DNA of 64,000 nucleotides from Viola odorata (Eukaryota > Streptophyta > Magnoliopsida > Malpighiales > Violaceae). The notes below the pieces were generated by a model. The model was given only the letters and a program-made list of their open reading frames with translations. It was not told where the DNA came from and made no database searches. The stretch is taken from NCBI GenBank assembly GCA_963691705.1, contig OY829546.1, positions 36,240,040 through 36,304,039 of the forward strand, written 5' to 3'. The translations under genes were made by a program, and so were the position numbers. This document shows, piece after piece, positions 20,929-33,115 of the stretch. Positions within the stretch are counted from its first letter, which is position 1. Every line of letters begins with the position of its first letter.

Positions 20929-23900
20929 GGAGAGACATCCGGAAGCATGGTGATGGTCCAGTTGCCCACAGACTCCCCTGACTTCTTAACGAAAATGACT
21001 GAACCAGGCGACGATCCTTCTTCTCCTAGAGTGCAGATATGGAGGTCTGATACCCTGATTGGATTTTCATTGATGGTTTCAGCGGCGAAGGGGAACGTGG
21101 TTCTGATATGGGGAATCGGCATTTTGCCCTCTGGCGCAGAACGTCCAAATAGCTTAGCCAGCTGCTTTTCTTTCTTTTCTTGGGCGATCCTGGTGAAATC
21201 GGCCTTGCTGGGTTGGTACCCTAACCCAAATCGATCTCCGAAGCTCTTCGGAGGCGCCCAGTCTTTCGATCCTTGTAACTCGGCCCCGAGCCGTTTTCCT
21301 AATTGGAAGCTTCCCTCTAGTGTTGACTTAGTGGTTGTTTCGGCTACCCCCGATTTTGAGGCTTCGCAAATGGGGGATCCCTCCTCGATCCAACCCGCGT
21401 TGACGATTTCAAAGGCTTGGAAGGAACTCTCCAGGGTTTCGGTAGTTTCGATGTAAGGCACGGATGCATGCTTGGCCAAGATCAAGGCTTCTTCGGCCTT
21501 TATCGTGGCGAGGGCATTGTCTTTGACGTATTTGAGGCACTGATGCAGGGAAGAGGGGACGGCTCCCGCTGAATGGATCCAAGGCCGTCCTAGAAGCATG
21601 CTATAAGCAGGTTGGATTTCCATGATCTGGAATGTCAAGATGAAAGGGTGGGGCACGATGACCATATCCAACTCAATGTTCCCGATGATCTCTCGAGTGG
21701 TGCCATCGAAAGCCCTAGCCATCATTCCGCTAGGTTTTATGAGGGAGGAATCGACCGGCAACTGTTCAAGGGCATGCCTGGGCATGACATTAAGTGCGGA
21801 CCCATTGTCGATTAGGGCCTTTGCTATGACGTGTCCTTTACACTCTACCGTGATGTATAGGGCCTTGTTGTGATCTCTTCCCGAGGGGTCGATCTCTTCT
21901 TCCGAGAAGGAAATGCTGCTTAAGGCTTGGATCCTTCCGACAAGGTTTTCCACCCCTTCTGTAGTGATATCCTTAGTCACGAAAGCTTGTTTCAAGACTT
22001 TTAAGAGAGCTTGGCGATGCGGCTCTGAAGTGAGGATCAGCTCCATGATGGAGATACGAGCTGGGGTTTTCTTTAGCTGTTCGATGATGCTGAACTCGCT
22101 CTATCTCATGATCTTGAGGAACTCAGCTGTCTCATCCTCGGTTACAGGTTTGCTCAAACCTTGCGCCTCCTCTATCGTCTCTTCGCGGATCACAGGGTCT
22201 TTCCCTTTGGCTTGTCGTTACTTTTCTACTTCCTCCGAAATGTAACATCTTCCAGTGCGGGTCATGCCCCCGATATGAGAGGCTTCGCCGATAGCGAGTG
22301 TTGTTGGTGCGACTGCAGGAGGGGTGGTGACCACCGTGTATCCGTAGTTGAATGGGACCGCGTGTAAGTCCCGGCTGGGAGTATTCACAGCTAATGTGAA
22401 TACTACTTTGCGTGGGATCGTGGCTGCCTCCCCTGCCTGGGCCGCGTATTCGAAGGAGTAAGGTGCTGGTGGATTGTCCTCGATGGGGTTGATAGCTCCT
22501 TGGGTTTCCCCTTTGGTTTGAATGATCCCGAATGTTGCAAGTTGCTTGACTTTTTGTCAAAAAAGTCTGCAATCCTGGATGTCATGCTTGCTTTCCCCTT
22601 GGCAGAATAGGCATTGGGCCTGACTATTCCCTGGGAACGGCAGATAAGCGTTGTTGGCTAATGCGAAGAACAATTCTTCATTGGGTACTTCCCCCATCGA
22701 CAGGTGAGAAAGGTCAATTCCAATGGAAGAAATGTCGCTCATCCCAGGATTATGGTGTGGTAGAGGACTGGTTGTCATATCAGGACCTTTTGTCAAACCT
22801 TTGGACGAGATTCGTCCTTCTTTGGTTAGGTGCTCGACCTTCTCTCTAAAGTCGTAACAGTTTTCCAAGGAGTGTCCTCGGGTTCCGGCATGATATTCGC
22901 AGCTATCCTTTGGATCATACCAGCTAGGGTAAGGAAGGGATTGACGCGAGAGTGGGGATTGTGTAATCTGCCCGTCTGCCAAGAGGCTTGCGTAGATCTC
23001 TTTCAAAGGAAACGGAGGAAGCGACCATGTCGGTGAAGGGTATGACTCGGAGTCTGAGGATTCCCAAGAAGGTAGTAAGGGCACTGTGCTAGAATAGGAA
23101 GGTGGTGCCGAATACCTGACGAGGTAATCGAACTTCCCAGAAGGTTGGCCCAAGGTGTCAATCTCGCGGTCGCCTTCGTCGCGACGCGCAGAGATCCGCT
23201 TGCACGATGAAGTCGATCCTTTCTTCTGGACCATTTGGAGTGGGGTTCCATTGGCGTTATGCGGGACAGGAAATCCATCTCCGATCGTATTGATGGATCC
23301 TTCCCCAGGGGTCGCTTTCTGGGTTTGTATTACCCCGAGACTCGAGAGTTGTCTCACCTTTTCTGCGAACAACATGCAGCTTTGGATTTTGTGACCGTCG
23401 CTTCCCTTGCAGTACATGCAGTGACTCGGATTGCCCCCTGAGTATAGCACATATCCCTCTCGAGCTAAGGCCTGGAAAAGCTGTTCTTGTGGCCAACTCG
23501 ATGCGGAAGATAAATGGTCGTTGCTTTCTCCTGCCGAGATGGCATTCACCCCTCCCTTTCCTTGGGAATGATTGGGGAGAGGGTTGGTGGATGTGTTGGG
23601 TCCTTTTGCTAATCCTTCGAAAGATACCCATCCACTTTTGATCAAGTGATGGACCTTTGCCTTGAATGCGAAGCAATTTTCCAGAGTGTGACCTGGGGCT
23701 CCAGCGTGATATTCGCATCTTGCGTTGTGATCATACCACTTTGGGTAAGGAGGCAATTGAGGCTGAGCAGGAACCGGTACGATCTGTCCAGCCGCCAGGA
23801 GATGTTTGTAGATTTCTCCTGCAGGGAGAGGGAGAGGAGGTGGAGGCTCTCGGTTTCACCGATTATTGGTCGTGTTTTGGTTATTTGGGTCTTTTGGTGG

Positions 23901-25292
23901 GTTATATGGTTTGGGTTGCATAGGTCGTGATGTTTGTACTGGAGGTGGTGGGAAATGAGTAGAATTTTGAGGTAGGATATTAGCGATTGGTGGTGAATTA
24001 AAAGGAAAGGAGGTGGGTTGATATAGTGACGCCGGCTGATACGGCGGTGGTACCAAATAAGGCGGTTGTAGCGGAAACGGTTGCCCCTGATTAGCTTGGG
24101 GAGCAACAAATCTGACGTCCCTTTTCGCGACTGATGCTTTCTTTGGTACAGACTCTGGTGTTGGATGCGTGATTCGCCCAGACTTAATCCCTTGCTCGAC
24201 TCTTTCGGCAATTAGGACCATATCGGAGAAGCTGTTTGAGGGGTTCGAGATCAGGTAGGTGTAGTAGGGAGCTTTGAAGGTGTGCAAGAAAATCGACAGG
24301 AGTTCCTTGTCGCTTAAGGGTGGAGAGATTCCCGAAGCCAACTCTCTCCATCTTTGTGCATAGGTCTTCACGGACTCGCCGATTTTCTTTTCCAGATTTT
24401 GCAGGTCGGCGCGGTCAGGAGCCACCTCCATGTTGAATTTGTATTGTCGGTAGAAGGCATCGGACAGGTCTCTCCACGTCCTGATCCTGGCTCTGTCCAG
24501 CCCCATATACCAAGTTAGGGCGTGCTTGGTCAAGCTTTCTCGGAATAGATGGATCAACAACGGTTCGTTGTGGATCATCTCTGCCATCTTGTTGCAGTAT
24601 GCTCTGAGGTGGGTCTTCGGGCATTCTACCCCAGTATATTTTTCGAAGTCCGGGATCTTGTACTTCGGAGGTATGACGATCCCGGGGACCATGCACATGT
24701 CGGCGGGACCTGTGGGATCGAATGGATCGGCCCCTTCGATTGCTCTGAGTCTCTCCTCGAGAAGATTCAGTCTGTCACTTTTCGGTTTCTCGGCCCCGAT
24801 GGGGTTAAAACCGAAGGGCAGCATATGTTCTAATGAGAACTGAGGTTGTGCTGGGTTGAAAGTGAGGAGCTGAGTTCCCACAGGTCCGGGAACTGTGCTC
24901 GGAGGAATAGGAGGGAGATACAAAGCCTCCAGGTGGGCCTGGCTCTTGCTGGGGTCCACGGCAGGGTTGACTGAAAGGTGCTGAAGCGACGGGGAGATCT
25001 CTTCACCCGCCTTAACTGTAGGATTTGCAGTGATGGGTACTGTGAAGGGATTATCCCATCTCTAATGGCCCGGGGGACCAGAAAGTGGCGGGAGTACGGA
25101 AGGTCCTGCGACGGTGAGCGAAGAGGGAGATCCTTTTGTTTGAGGGAGATCAAAACCCAGTGGCACTTCGGCGACAGCTTCATCTCTTTCCTTTTCGGCC
25201 CTGGTGGCTCTTTCTGTAGTGATCCTAACTTGCTCCTCTAACTCTGCGATTCTAGCCATTAGTGCTTCGTCGGTCTTGGCCAGTTCAGTCAT
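20925..25292 (-). pseudogene. gag-pro: gag-pro of element B, five nonsense codons
   Basis: One frame runs from ATG 25292 to the protease stop at 20927-20925. In-frame stops are at 25064-25062 and 23858-23856 (both TGG in C), 22559-22557 (CGG in C), 22220-22218 (CAA in C) and 22103-22101 (CAG in C). There is no frameshift. The layout is the same as in A: N-terminal coiled coil, capsid-like region, Pro-rich linker, two pairs of zinc-knuckle-like motifs, and aspartic protease (DNGSALN near 21810, LLGRP near 21600). The upstream pyrimidine tract ends in TTTAG. Confidence 0.85.
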
Positions 25293-25828
25293 TTTTCGTT
25301 TTTGAAGTCTAGTTAGGGGGAGCCTATGCGGAGTAGCTTGCTTTCGAGGAGCTATCGTGAACCTAAAAAAAAGAAAAACACAGAAAAAGTAAATACAAGT
25401 GAGGATATACAGGTGATATGCAATCCCTGAGGCCTCCACATTTGCTCATTCGTTTTCCGGCCACACTTTCATTTGATATTTTCAAGGAGGTCGGTGAGGC
25501 GAGGAATCCCAGTGGGTGACAAGATACGAAGGAAGCCTCTATACATTCCCCCGATATGAAGCAAATCTGAGATGCTAACGGCGAAGCCCAAATCAACAGG
25601 GGCAACCAATGCCGCCATGCTAGGAATATCTCTTTTTACGCCATACTTTTGACGATGCAAGGCCTGATGCCTGGTAAACTCAACAGAGGGGAGAGACAAC
25701 AATCTTTTCATGAACTTGGAGTTTCTTTTTGTGATAAACTAGGAAGACATGGCCATGAGTGAGCGATACTCGGGTGTTTTGTTCTGATCTTTCGGAATTT
25801 CGGTGAGATGATTGCGTTTTATCCCGGA

Positions 25829-25861
<33 letters not shown>

Positions 25862-26102
25862 GTTTTTTTTGTTTTTTTTTTTTTTTTTTTTTTTGGGTTT
25901 GTATTGGAGGGATAGTTGATATGGAAAAGATGAGGCGATTTAATAAATATCCGAAAGAGTACGACTTTATTAAAAAGCGTTTACAAAATATGGTAAACTT
26001 GCCAACTTCCTAAATTCATCAAAAATGGCTAGGATAGATGAAATTAGGGGTCCTAGCTAAAAAGAAAAGATGGGCCGATCGCCGAGCCTTTCCCTGAAGG
26101 TG
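25293..26102 (-). other. Spacer between ORF1 and gag in element B with long T tract
   Basis: No gene is seen. A nearly pure T tract (about 25836-25893, interrupted by single Gs) sits where A has a short A-rich tract on its coding strand. Sequencing or assembly length here is uncertain. Confidence 0.5.
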
Positions 26103-27824
26103 TCATTCCTGGGCGCCCGAGTCCTGCTGCCAAAGGTACTTCATCGAAGCCAACTCCCCTTTCTTCATCTCTAACTCAGCCTCTAAGGCGGTAATTCGGC
26201 TTTGCAGTACTTGGTTGTTCCTTTCTCCCAAGTCTGCGCGAGTAGTCAAAATCCTTATCGTTGAATCCCTGTCTTCGATTATGGCACTTGATGCTTCTCT
26301 TTTGCGAGTTTCACTGCTCAAGCGTTCCTTAAAGGCCCTGAGGGCCACCTTCTTTTGTACTGCTTGTACGCGGACGAAATCCTTGTGCTGCCTGTCCAGT
26401 TCATTCATCTGGACCTCCAAGCCACATTGACGAGCTTGGGCCATATCCCTTTCCTCTACCATCAGATCTCGTTCTTCTTGTGCTGCTCGCATCTGTTCTA
26501 CCACTTGAGCGTAAGCCATGACATCCATTCCTTCGCTCACTTGAGATTCCCCTTCTTCTTCCATCGGTTTTTGATTTTCTGGGCGAGGTAAGACATTGCC
26601 GTTACCCCGTCTAGACCTCCACTATGGATATTCTGGTATTGTGGTTGCAGGGATGCCGTGCCCTTTGAGGCAAAAAGGGGTGGGCCCAGTCATGGGCGTA
26701 CAGCTGAATGTTCTGATCTTCTCCAGCGTGTGGCAGGTCTGATTTCGTCATGCCAAAAGTTACTGGAATGATTTAGGTGATGCGAAACTGTCTGAGGACG
26801 AGGGCCGGACAATAGTGAACGCATCCCCATGCTCCGATCAAAGGAACCCAAGGTAAGTGACCGCAGCAGATGATGGGATCGGAAGTCTGCAGCCATTTGG
26901 CAAGCCAACTGAAGTCTTCTTCTGAGAGATTTATGAATCGGTTGATCCAGACATCCTTATTTTCCATCTCCCATCTATCCGTGGTCATTGTATTGATAAC
27001 CCTGAGAAGAGGACATGACCTTATGTAACTTGCGAAGAAAAGGGTCTGATCAGGAATCTGTTTGAAGTGGCTGACCAACCATACTGTCAACAGCTGGGTG
27101 CAACATGTAAGTCTCCCTTTCCCTTTCCTTCGACAAGAGTCCAAGGAGCGAAAGGTCTCGGCTAGAATGGTTGTTGTAGGATTGATGGCATTTGTTTCCA
27201 TCTCATAAAAGATGTTGGCTGCTGCAGAGTCGATGGCATTCCTCATTTTTGGAAAGAGGACAAATCCTACAATGGCGAAGGCCAGAATCCTTAAGCGTTT
27301 CTTTCCGTTGGACAATCGAAAGCGTGCCTCAATATCTGACCAGCACCAGAAGTAGTCCCCCTCTCTGACACGAGTAGTGATTCCTAACAGTTTATCGAGC
27401 CTTATTTTGACACTTGAGGAGTCGAGTCGAACATTCTGGTATATGGCCGATATAGGAGAGGTGAAGCACATCAGAGCTGAGTACTCCTCTAGCGTAGGGG
27501 TCAAGTCTACCTCTTTGTCGAAAGAGAAGCACCGATAATAGGGATCCTAGAATTTTAGGCTGCTCGGATGCAACCCCAATCAGTCTTTACGTCAACTAGG
27601 GTCAGTAGCTTTCTATAGATACCCTCAAACTGTGTCGCTTCGTCTTCAGTCAGCTCATTTCTCAACATCCGAATCCTAGTTAAGTCAAAGTCCACAACTT
27701 CTACTTTGATCTTGGTGGTGATGTCAGGGGCGAACCCACGTTCCAACAGATCTCCTTGTGCGGCCTGATCGTCGAAACTTCGTCCCCCGAAAATATCAAA
27801 TGAAAGTAGTGTAGGTGCCGACAT
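26103..27824 (-). pseudogene. ORF1 of element B (DUF7745-like plus coiled coil), broken
   Basis: The start is ATG 27824, the end 26103. The N-terminal half resembles the plant DUF7745/plant-mobile-domain-like proteins found as ORF1 in Ogre elements (motifs TLEEY and WCWSDIE in this family context). The C-terminal part is a charged coiled coil. Compared with C: one G is lost near 27557-27560, a TGG became TAG at 27549-27547, a CAA became TAA at 26775-26773, and one G is gained near 26676-26680. It is therefore in at least three frame segments. Function is unknown. Confidence 0.7.
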
Positions 27825-28343
27825 GTCGAATGAGCAAGATGGGTCCTATGGGACAAAAATAAAATTTTAAATGCAAAGTAACCTGCACGTGTAAGAAATC
27901 TGCAATTCATATAATAGAAAAAAATCACGTCAATATGCCACGACAAACAGGTATAATCATGATGCATGTGCTGGGGCTCTGATTCCGACATGTCTAACTG
28001 GCTTGAATGGTTCCCGGATGATACCATGAAAAAGTCCCTAAAGTGTCGTCCAGTCGCCCGATTTCTTGCGAAATCGTATAACCTTTCGACTGGCTTTAGG
28101 GGTTCATCTGAGTTGGGATTGGTGAACACTACCCAGGACATGTGTCCTAGGGCGTCACTACTACCCTCCTATTTTGGTAATTGTCCCCTGGGTGTAGGGC
28201 GCTATGAAATGCATATGACAATTGATAAAGCAAATAAATAAACAGGCCAACAATTGATCAAAGCAAATAAATAATCAAATAAAACACCTCTCTAAAAAGA
28301 TAAAACCGGCTCCGACCCTAAGTCCCCAGTGAAGTCGCCAAAC
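27825..28343 (-). other. 5' leader of element B with PBS and candidate leader exon
   Basis: The PBS TGGCGACTTCACTGGGGA lies at 28340-28323, three bases inside the LTR end. It starts with TGG and resembles the tRNA-Arg-type PBS reported for Ogre. An ATG at 28141 opens a frame whose first 39 codons lead to a GT at 28024-28023. With the AG at 27847-27846, a 179-nt intron could be removed, joining this frame in phase to ORF1. The same sites and spacing occur in C. The splicing is inference. Confidence 0.5.
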
Positions 28344-29159
28344 TGTCGCGCCTCGAAATTTAAAAATTCGCGAGTGTGCAACGAAATTTGGGACCTTCAG
28401 ATGCTCGGCGTACAGGACGCCTAGCAGCATGCAATGAAGTCGCCACCCTAATTTGGTTGCTAGGCTTAGGGAACCCTAATCGTCATGGTATAGGAAATAT
28501 AATAAGTAAAAAAAACTAAAGGCACAAAAAAGGGGTCTGGACCCCAGACAAAGGTTCGGGGTCGTATTATGGTCTCGGGAAGGTGTTAGGCACCCGAGTC
28601 ACATCCGAAAATGGTTACCGGTTGATGAGAGAGGTGTTTAAAAAGGTGTTTGATAAAATGCGTTTTGAAAAAGGGGGCCCTCAGAGGAATCGTCACTTTA
28701 GTCTTTTTTATGATCGTGATGGGACTGAATTTTCCGTAAGACTGAATGAGCGCCCTCTTTTTTCATCATCGGGCCATGCATGATTAACTTAATTACTACG
28801 TGATCCTAACATGGATTGCTAACAGAGTACCAATTTAAATGATTGATTTTAAAGTGAAAAACTGAAGTGGGATCGAAAGTCCCCATGTACATGCAGTCAA
28901 TACAAGCGAGAATTTAAAATCATATGAACATGGCATTTTAAGCAACTCTTTAAACACGTTGTTCATGTGGGTTGATTTTAATTCTAGCAGTTCTATATAT
29001 CATGCATGCAGTTGATATTTGCGAAAAGCATCGAATAAATAAAAAGGACTTGTGAGGCGTACTTTCGAGCGAAGCTTGAAATTAACCTACAAAACGAGAG
29101 TGTTAGTGATAGCTTGAGAAATAACTAAGCAATTTTAAGAGTGCAAAAATTTAAATGAC

Positions 29160-29625
29160 AGTTGATTGCATACGAGAAATGATGGATTTCACGCATACGA
29201 AAGTGAGATGCTGAGTTTGATAGAAATTATGACAGTTGATTGTACGCGAAAAATGATGGATTTTACGCATACGAGATTTAAATGCTGAGTTGATTTGCAT
29301 GCGAAAAATTATGGATTTTAAGCATGCGAGAATTTAAAGGCTACATTGATTGCATGCGAAAAATGATTGATTTTACGCATACGAAAATTAAATGCTGGGT
29401 TGTTTGCATGCGAAAAATGATTGATTTTCAGCATACGAGAATTTAAATGCGAGGTTGATTGCATGCGAAAAATGATTAATTTTATGCATACGAGAATTTA
29501 AATGCTACGTTGATTGCATGCGAAAAATGATTGATTTTAAGCATACGAGAATTTAAATGCTACGTTGATCGCATGCGAAAAATGATTGATTTTAAGCATG
29601 CGAAAATGAAATGCTGTTTTGATTA
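29160..29625 (-). repeat. About 55-bp tandem array inside the LTR
   Basis: There are about eight units of GCATGCGAAAAATGATTGA type followed by a GCATACGAGAATTTAAATGC segment. Later unit starts fall near 29241, 29297, 29352, 29406, 29461, 29516 and 29571. The same array is in the LTR at 57027-60584 (about 57840-58305). Element A has only a remnant (about 14697-14790). Confidence 0.85.
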
Positions 29626-29769
29626 GTGCAGAAAAATTAAATGCTGAGGGCAGAAAAATTAAATGTAGTTGACGGTTTACAGGGAATAAAAAAAGTTTGA
29701 CGATGTGCCGAAAATAAAACAGGTTGATAATGCAGAGAATAAATAGTTGGATCTTTGCAGAAAATAAAC

Positions 29770-30240
29770 AGTTGATATTGCGACCGACCATGTAGGCGGT
29801 ATTGAATTTAAATTGCTGAAAGTAAATTGCTGAAATTTAAAGTGCGGAAAAGTAAAGTGCGGAAAATTAAAGTGCGGAAAAGTAAACAGTTGATAATTTG
29901 CGGAAGGATTTCCAGCAGTTTTGCGAAAAATTAAAGCAGTTGAATATTTACGAAAATTAAAATACGACCGACCATATAGGCGGTATTGAATTTAAATTGC
30001 TGAAAGTAAATTGCTGAAATTTTAAAGTGCAGAAAAGTAAACAGTTGATAATTTGCGAAAGGATTTCCAGCAGTTTTGCGAAAAAGTAAAGCAGTTGAAT
30101 ATTTACGAGAATTAAAATACGACCGACCATGTAGGCGGTATTGAATTTAAATTGCTGAAAGTAAATTGCTGAAATTTAAAGTGCAGAAAAGTAAAGTACG
30201 GAAAAGTAAACAGTTGATAATTGCAGAAAATAAACAGTTG
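29770..30240 (-). repeat. 155-184-bp tandem repeat inside the LTR
   Basis: The units begin at CGACCGACCAT near 29781, 29965 and 30120 and contain TTGCTGAAAGTAAATTGCTG and GGATTTCCAGCAGTTTTGCG. The other full LTR has starts at 58464, 58648 and 58804. The array is absent from A. Confidence 0.8.
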
Positions 30241-30961
30241 ATATTACAGAAAATTAAAAGTGTTAGTACGACAAATAATCATACAAAGCATACGCGTATT
30301 TTACGAAAAACGTGATCCGAAGTTTTGAAAACAATTAAAAATGGGTTGGGCCCAATTGAAGAATGAAAAGAAGTGAAAAATGGGCCAGGAATAGTGCCTG
30401 GCCCATGAGAATTTAAAAGGGAATGGGCCAAGCCCATTCCCGCGTGAACAGTGCCGTTGACCTGGCACTGTTCATTCGTCACCTTTCTTGGTCAACGACG
30501 TATTGCCGGCGGCAAAGCTCCGCCCACAAGTGGCCGATTTGAAAATTGTTCGTACCAAAATGTTCGTCTCTTCGACGACTTCCCGACCGTACCAACCCCG
30601 ATTTTTAGTTTGACTCGTACAAAATTTAATTTTGAAAAAATGACAAAACCGTTAATTATCGAAAACTAATTAATTCACACAAGCTAACCGACGATTTTTA
30701 AAAGTGAAAGCATGTATTTAATCTATGTTATGTGTGTGAATTAATGACACAAAAGAAAGCAATTAAATTGCTCAAACAAGAGGCAAACGAATTTAAACAA
30801 AACTTTGGCTTAAAAACCGAAAAAAGGCTAGAGAGAGAAAGCTCACCTCAAGGCCTTGAACTTGGACGATCTTCGCTTGAAATAAGCAACTGATCAGAGG
30901 AGGAAGAGAGGGCAAGAAAGCTTGCCAATTTGGTGCCCCAAATGCGTTGGAGGAGGGGGGC

Positions 30962-30969
30962 TATTTATA
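30962..30969 (-). promoter_or_regulatory. TATA box of the shared LTR
   Basis: On the minus strand it reads TATAAATA inside GGCTATAAATAGCC, as in the other LTRs. It drives transcription toward lower coordinates, into element B. Confidence 0.7.
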
Positions 30970-31169
30970 GCCGAAGATCGCGTGAGGAGGGAGACGCGGG
31001 GCTGCGCGTGGTGGCCGGCTGGTCGCGGTGGCAAGGCTAGGCGAGCTAGCCGTGATGATGGCGGAGGGACAGGAAGCTATGGACGCGATGGGAGCAGGTG
31101 GCTCGGGCGTGGGCTGCTTCGCTGCACTCCCTTGGCACTGTTCACGTGCATTATGCATGTTAATTCAGG

Positions 31170-31215
31170 GGCCATTGATCTGGTTGACTTTCCTTGGTTG
31201 ACCAGATCAATGGCC
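31170..31215 (-). promoter_or_regulatory. U3 inverted repeat of the shared LTR
   Basis: The 15-bp arms 31170-31184 and 31201-31215 pair perfectly. On the element strand the loop keeps GGTCAA and AGTCAA W-box-like sites. The outer arm bases differ from A in a paired way. Confidence 0.5.
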
Positions 31216-31880
31216 ATGATCAAATGGCATTTTCTCTGATTTAAATGGCCTCGAGCCGGTTCCCGCGACCAAACGTTCTGACTTTTCGAGCCAAAGGTTC
31301 CGGCGCGTAAAGAAAAATATGACGGGTTTAACCGTCTACAGCGAATGATGAGAATTCCTCGTTTAACGTGTTTATTTTCGCGTTCAAAAATGTGAAACGT
31401 TTGAACGGAAAAATAATAACGTTACGCCGAAACTTACACGAATCGATGTAGACCGTTGCGACCAAAAAAAAATCTAGCAACTAGTTGGTGGAAAACATTT
31501 TAAAGTCAAGCTATTGTCCGAGCGGACTTACTCGGGTCCAATAAAAGCCCGAATAAAAATAATAATAAAATAATAAAAATACTAAAAAAACTCTAAAATA
31601 TAAAAAATCCTAAAATTCATGTGATTACCTAAAACGAAGAAAAAATTAGCAAACGACTGCCGGATAATTAAAAATGTGATTTTTAAGGCTAAAAATATTA
31701 ATGATAATAATAATGAAAATACATGCCGAAAATTTAAAAATGCGATTTCGAAAGCTGACGATGCTGACAATGATGCAAAAATGCAACGAAACACCTAAAA
31801 ATGCTAGTGACATTAAATCAACTGAAAATGACTGTAAATTAGCTGAATAACAGAAATGCTAAAATTAAATAAAAATGGCG

Positions 31881-31980
31881 TCAAAATTCGGGTATCAACA
31901 GTTGCCCCCTCTTTACTGTCTTATCGAAGTATTTGATAAGCAGTAAAGACAGTTGCCCCTATATCCGAATTTTGATGACA
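31881..31980. repeat. Long imperfect palindrome spanning LTR start and PPT of element C
   Basis: TCAAAATTCGGGTAT (31881) pairs with ATATCCGAATTTTGA (31961), and CTTTACTGTCTTAT (31911) pairs with ATAAGCAGTAAAG (31936). Between them CAGTTGCCCC occurs twice in direct orientation (31899 and 31950). The PPT and the LTR terminus thus exist as a near mirror copy just inside the element. Confidence 0.7.
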
Positions 31981-32009
31981 CAGCGGGTCTTACCTCAAAC
32001 TTACAGTGA

Positions 32010-33115
32010 TGATGTCGCTCTGGGAGGAGGAGATTGATTGATGCTGTCACTGGGGATACCAGGTGCTTGCTTGATGTCACTCTGAGAGGAGGAAAGTGAT
32101 GCTGCCACTCTGGGAGGAGGTAATCCGCTGACGTCGCTCTGGGAGGAGATAGGTTGTTGATCCTGCAAAGACGTAAACTTAGATCTGCTCGGGTATTGAG
32201 AGGCACATAAGTTGCAGGGAATGTAAATGACAACTACTCTACCGGGGACGGAAAGTAATTTTACGAAAATGTAAACGACAGCTCCACTGGGGGGGATGAT
32301 CGCTTGACATGTGACTGATGTTGCTTCGGAAGATAGTGCGCGATTCGCAGAAGTATGAATGATTTGTCCTAATGATGTCACTCTAGGAGGAGGAAAATAA
32401 TTATGCAGAAATGTAGAATTGTGTGAGGGATGTTGCTCTGGGAGGGGAAGAAATGCTAAGGTTGAAAAACGTAGAACTACGCTTACGCTATCACTCTGGG
32501 AGGAGAAGAAATACTACGCTGGAAACTAAATGTTGTCACTCTGGGAGGAGGAGAAAAGCTACGCTGGAAACTAAATGCTGTCACTCTGGGAGGAGGAGAA
32601 ATGCTAATGCTGAAACTAAATGCTGTCACTCTGGGAGGAGGAGAAATGCTACGCTGAAAACTTAAACAACGCCGATTCCCGTAAGAGAAGGCGCGAGATG
32701 CGGAAATTAAACTAAGGTCGCTCTGGGAGGAGAAGAATGCTAAGTGTTGTCGCTCTGGGAGGAGAAGAATGCTAAGGCAGAAAATTTAAACAACGCCGAT
32801 TCCCGTAGGAGAAGGCGCGAGATGCGGAAATTAAACTAAGGTCGCTCTGGGAGGAGAAGAATGCTAAGTGTTGTCGCTATGGGAGGAGAAGAATGCTAAA
32901 TGTTGTCGCTCTGGGAGGAGAAGAATGCTAAATGCTGAAAAGTAAGACAATGTCAATTCCCGTAGGAGAAGACACGACATGAGGAAGCTAAACTAAGGTC
33001 ACTCTGGGAGGAGGAGATGCTAATGCTGAAGACTAAACTATGATGTCACTCTGGGAGGAGAAGAATGCTGATGCTGAAAACTAAATGTTGTCACTCTGGG
33101 AGGAGAAGAAAGCTA
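32010..33115 (-). repeat. CTCCCAGAG minisatellite of element C
   Basis: It is the reverse complement of the array in A (12480-13569), with TCACTCTGGGAGGAG cores every 30-60 bp, about 20 copies. It lies just inside the PPT. No coding potential is supported. Confidence 0.88.

Larger units (their letters stand above)
15572..28343 (-). mobile_element. Element B: Tat/Ogre-like retrotransposon, internal region, 3' end truncated in window
   Basis: It is read on the minus strand from the PBS at 28340 through ORF1, gag-pro, intron and pol to an abrupt end at 15572, where A's LTR terminus begins. Its 5' LTR is 28344-31900, shared with element C. About 950 bp of the 3' untranslated region is missing compared with C (junction about 15998-16002; C coordinates about 33785-34735). 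Multiple stops and frameshifts are present. The rest of its 3' region and its 3' LTR should lie left of element A. Confidence 0.88.
28344..31900 (-). repeat. Complete LTR shared by C (3' LTR) and B (5' LTR), 3,557 bp
   Basis: On the minus strand it begins TGTTGATACCCG at 31900 and ends GGCGCGACA at 28344. It is flanked by C's purine-rich PPT on one side and B's PBS on the other, with no target duplication. It has a TATA box at 30969-30962, an upstream inverted repeat at 31170-31215, hairpins at 30380-30474 and two tandem arrays at about 29160-30240. By eye it differs from the LTR at 57027-60584 by roughly 1% in the stretch I compared. Confidence 0.9.

Noticed and set aside
30922..31239. 105-residue Gly/Arg-rich ORF near the LTR TATA box, also at 59606-59923
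   Set aside because: It runs against the element through GC-rich U3/R sequence and has no counterpart frame in A.
28344..31900. Solo LTR between two independent insertions
   Set aside because: Both sides connect directly to element-specific PPT and PBS with no target duplication.
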